In this document: positions 62,311 through 64,000 of the stretch, piece after piece
How the letters are laid out: the number at the start of each line of letters is the position of its first letter
How positions within the stretch are numbered: position 1 is the stretch's first letter
Assembly (NCBI GenBank): GCA_031430555.1
Contig: JANPBQ010000253.1
Span: 6,096 to 70,095, forward strand
Direction of reading: 5' to 3'
Source: UKL13-2 sp031430555
GTDB lineage: Bacteria; Pseudomonadota; Gammaproteobacteria; Burkholderiales; Usitatibacteraceae
Length of the DNA stretch: 64,000 nucleotides
Position numbers and translations under genes: made by a program
The notes under the pieces: generated by a model
The model's database searches: none
Told to the model about the DNA's origin: nothing
The model's input: the letters and a program-made list of their open reading frames with translations, nothing else

Positions 62311-64000
62311 ATGGCGCGCAAGCTCATTGCCTTTGGGTGTTTGTTCGCGTCCCTTTGCATTCAGGCCGCAAAGCCCGCGCGGGCAATCGACAACGCGCCC
62401 GTGGTCACAGCACGCGCCGACTACACCCTCACCGATCGATTGATCGTTCGCCTGAAAAGCGGCGCGTCACCTTCGCTCTCGTCGTCTGCCGCCAAATCAC
62501 CCGCCGAAGCATCGCAAGCCGCCCGCGCCTCGCGCGCCACGCTACGCGACCCCTACGCCGAACAACGTCAACACCTCACCGCGCGCCTACAGTCCCGCAC
62601 CCGCGAGCCACTCACACCACTGCGCACCATGGGCGATGGCTCGCATGTGATCAAGCTCTCGCGGCGCATGCCGCAGAGCGAAGTGCAAGCGATCGCCCAA
62701 CGCATCGCCGCTGACCCGGAAGTCCTTGATGTGCATCCTGATCGCCTGTTCTTCCCGCAGGCCACACCCACCGATCCGCAATACGTAAACCAGTGGAACT
62801 TGAGTCAGGCCAACGGCGTCAACATGCCTGGCGCGTGGGACATCACCACCGGTTCGCCGAGTCTCGTCATCGCCACCCTCGATACCGGCATGCTGCCGCA
62901 CAACGATCTCGCGGGAAGATGGATCGGCGGATACGACTTTGTCTCGCTCGCGGCGCGAAGCAACGACAGCGACTTGCGCGATGCCGATGCGACGGACCCC
63001 GGGGATTGGGTGACCGCAGCCGAAGCGGCCGCTGGGCAACCTCTCGAAGGCTGCCCGATCACCGACAGCCGCTGGCACGGCACGCTGATGGCCGGCGTGA
63101 TCGCGGCGAGCGCCAACAACGGCATTGGCATTGCGGGCATTAACTGGAACTCCAAACTGCTGCCGGTCAGAGTCGTCGGCAAATGCGGCGGATATGAATC
63201 CGACATCATCGATGGCTTGCGCTGGTCCGTTGGGCTCGCCGTCGCGGGCGTTGCCAACAATCCCAATCCGGCAAAGGTGGTGAACATGAGTCTGGCGGCG
63301 GCGGGCGTTTGTTCAGGGCCGCTGCAAACCGCCATCACCGAAGTCATTGCCGCCGGTGTGCCCATCATCGCGGCGGCGGGCAACAACAGCGCCAATGCGA
63401 CTGGCTACTCGCCGGGCAATTGTACGAATGTCATTAATGTGGGTGCGGTCGATCGTAACGGCGGCAAGCCCGCCTATGCCAATTTCGGCACAAGCATCAC
63501 ACTTAGTGCACCGGGAGGGTTGAACGGCAACGACGATAGCAGCGTCAATATTCTGACGACGACCAACGATGGCACGACAACGGCGAGTGCGAACAACGAT
63601 TTCTATCGAGCGGCGTTGGGGACGAGTATTTCCGCGGCACAAGTGACAGGGATCGTGAGTTTGATGTTGTCGGTCAATCCGACGTTGTCGCCGCAGACGG
63701 TCAGGGAGATTTTACGGAATACGAGTCGGGTGTTTCCGGTGAACACCACGATGATGATGCCGAATCCGAGTCAGGGGGATTGCAGTACTTCATTGTGTGG
63801 TGTAGGGATCGTTGAGGCCCAAATTGCGTTGCGGGCTGGGCAAAGTTGGGGTAACACCACTCCCCAAGTGACGGGTAGTCAGGTGACGGGTGGCGGGTTG
63901 GGATTGCGGTCGGATGGGTTGGTGTTTACCTGGCCGCAATCGGGAGTGTACGTACCGGTGCAGATGTCGGGGATCAGTGGGGTGGTAAAGCTGGCGACGA
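62311..64000 (+). CDS. Secreted S8 (subtilisin-like) serine protease, 3' end beyond the window
   Basis: About 563 residues are visible with no stop before the window ends. A signal peptide (KLIAFGCLFASLCIQAA) and a roughly 130-residue propeptide-like region precede the catalytic domain. LDTGMLPHND holds the Asp (near 191), DSRWHGTLMAGVIAA the His, AAAGNNSANATGYSPG the oxyanion Asn, and LGTSISAAQVTG the Ser (near 441). It resembles extracellular proteases of Xanthomonas and related Proteobacteria. The segment after residue 500 is probably the start of a C-terminal secretion or binding domain. Confidence 0.9.
   Translation, partial: MARKLIAFGCLFASLCIQAAKPARAIDNAPVVTARADYTLTDRLIVRLKSGASPSLSSSAAKSPAEASQAARASRATLRDPYAEQRQHLTARLQSRTREPLTPLRTMGDGSHVIKLSRRMPQSEVQAIAQRIAADPEVLDVHPDRLFFPQATPTDPQYVNQWNLSQANGVNMPGAWDITTGSPSLVIATLDTGMLPHNDLAGRWIGGYDFVSLAARSNDSDLRDADATDPGDWVTAAEAAAGQPLEGCPITDSRWHGTLMAGVIAASANNGIGIAGINWNSKLLPVRVVGKCGGYESDIIDGLRWSVGLAVAGVANNPNPAKVVNMSLAAAGVCSGPLQTAITEVIAAGVPIIAAAGNNSANATGYSPGNCTNVINVGAVDRNGGKPAYANFGTSITLSAPGGLNGNDDSSVNILTTTNDGTTTASANNDFYRAALGTSISAAQVTGIVSLMLSVNPTLSPQTVREILRNTSRVFPVNTTMMMPNPSQGDCSTSLCGVGIVEAQIALRAGQSWGNTTPQVTGSQVTGGGLGLRSDGLVFTWPQSGVYVPVQMSGISGVVKLAT

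Noticed and set aside
1..64000. CRISPR arrays
   Set aside because: No regularly spaced direct repeats with unique spacers were seen; the dispersed palindromes are far apart.

Overview
The window is about 58-60% G+C by eye and densely packed. It looks like the chromosome of a betaproteobacterium, probably Burkholderiales or a neighbouring order. The grounds are the four-gene-plus set of tripartite tricarboxylate transporter (TTT/Bug) components, the PHP-yciO-M50-trpS-scpA-scpB-rluB block, a yciB-YciI-BolA-PpiC block, and xsc-type sulfonate catabolism. No rRNA, tRNA or CRISPR array was found.

Layout. 1-11.8 kb: two tandem pirins, a DUF952 protein, gluQ, an RND efflux pair, a kinase-fold protein, a small membrane protein, a gamma-glutamyltransferase and a haloacid dehalogenase-type HAD protein. 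11.9-22.5 kb: nine minus-strand genes that read as one catabolic cluster. In transcription order these are acyl-CoA ligase, fluoroacetate-dehalogenase-like hydrolase, Bug receptor, hot-dog dehydratase, fumarase/ASL-superfamily lyase, D-malate/tartrate-type dehydrogenase, a second Bug receptor, TctB and TctA. 22.6-28.8 kb: an EamA exporter, a prolyl oligopeptidase, an EEP nuclease/phosphatase, an Mpo1-like protein and prmB. 28.9-37.4 kb: a minus-strand housekeeping run (rluB, scpB, scpA, a secreted hydrolase, trpS, M50 protease, YciO, PHP phosphatase). 37.4-42.5 kb: a hypothetical, yciB, YciI, BolA, a parvulin, a small hypothetical, an FAH-family enzyme and OsmC. 42.7-49.3 kb: a four-CHRD lipoprotein, a cyclase-FHA protein, GNAT, WS/DGAT, a redoxin and a third Bug receptor. 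49.4-57.1 kb: a frameshifted SDR, a CobT/CobS-like VWA-AAA pair and an IclR regulator, divergent from xsc-ackA. This can be read as sulfoacetaldehyde cleaved to sulfite and acetyl phosphate, with ATP recovered by acetate kinase. 57.4-58.05 kb: a Phd/PIN toxin-antitoxin pair.

The most interesting region is 58.4-62.1 kb. It is an IS1595-family transposon of about 3.65 kb that carries cargo. It has near-matching terminal inverted repeats (20 of 23 positions identical), is flanked by a 10-bp direct repeat, and sits inside a genome-specific palindromic repeat whose two halves can be rejoined exactly. The cargo is a three-gene operon that looks like a toxin-antitoxin-chaperone (TAC) module: a DUF4258 toxin candidate, an HTH antitoxin with a long C-terminal extension, and a SecB-like chaperone. 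Beside it are a protein with an RX4H HEPN-like motif and a possible tiny ORF. After the element the window ends inside a secreted S8 protease.

A second genome-scale signal is a family of roughly 60-75-bp imperfect palindromes in intergenic spaces at eight or more places. Two other intergenic palindrome classes are also present.
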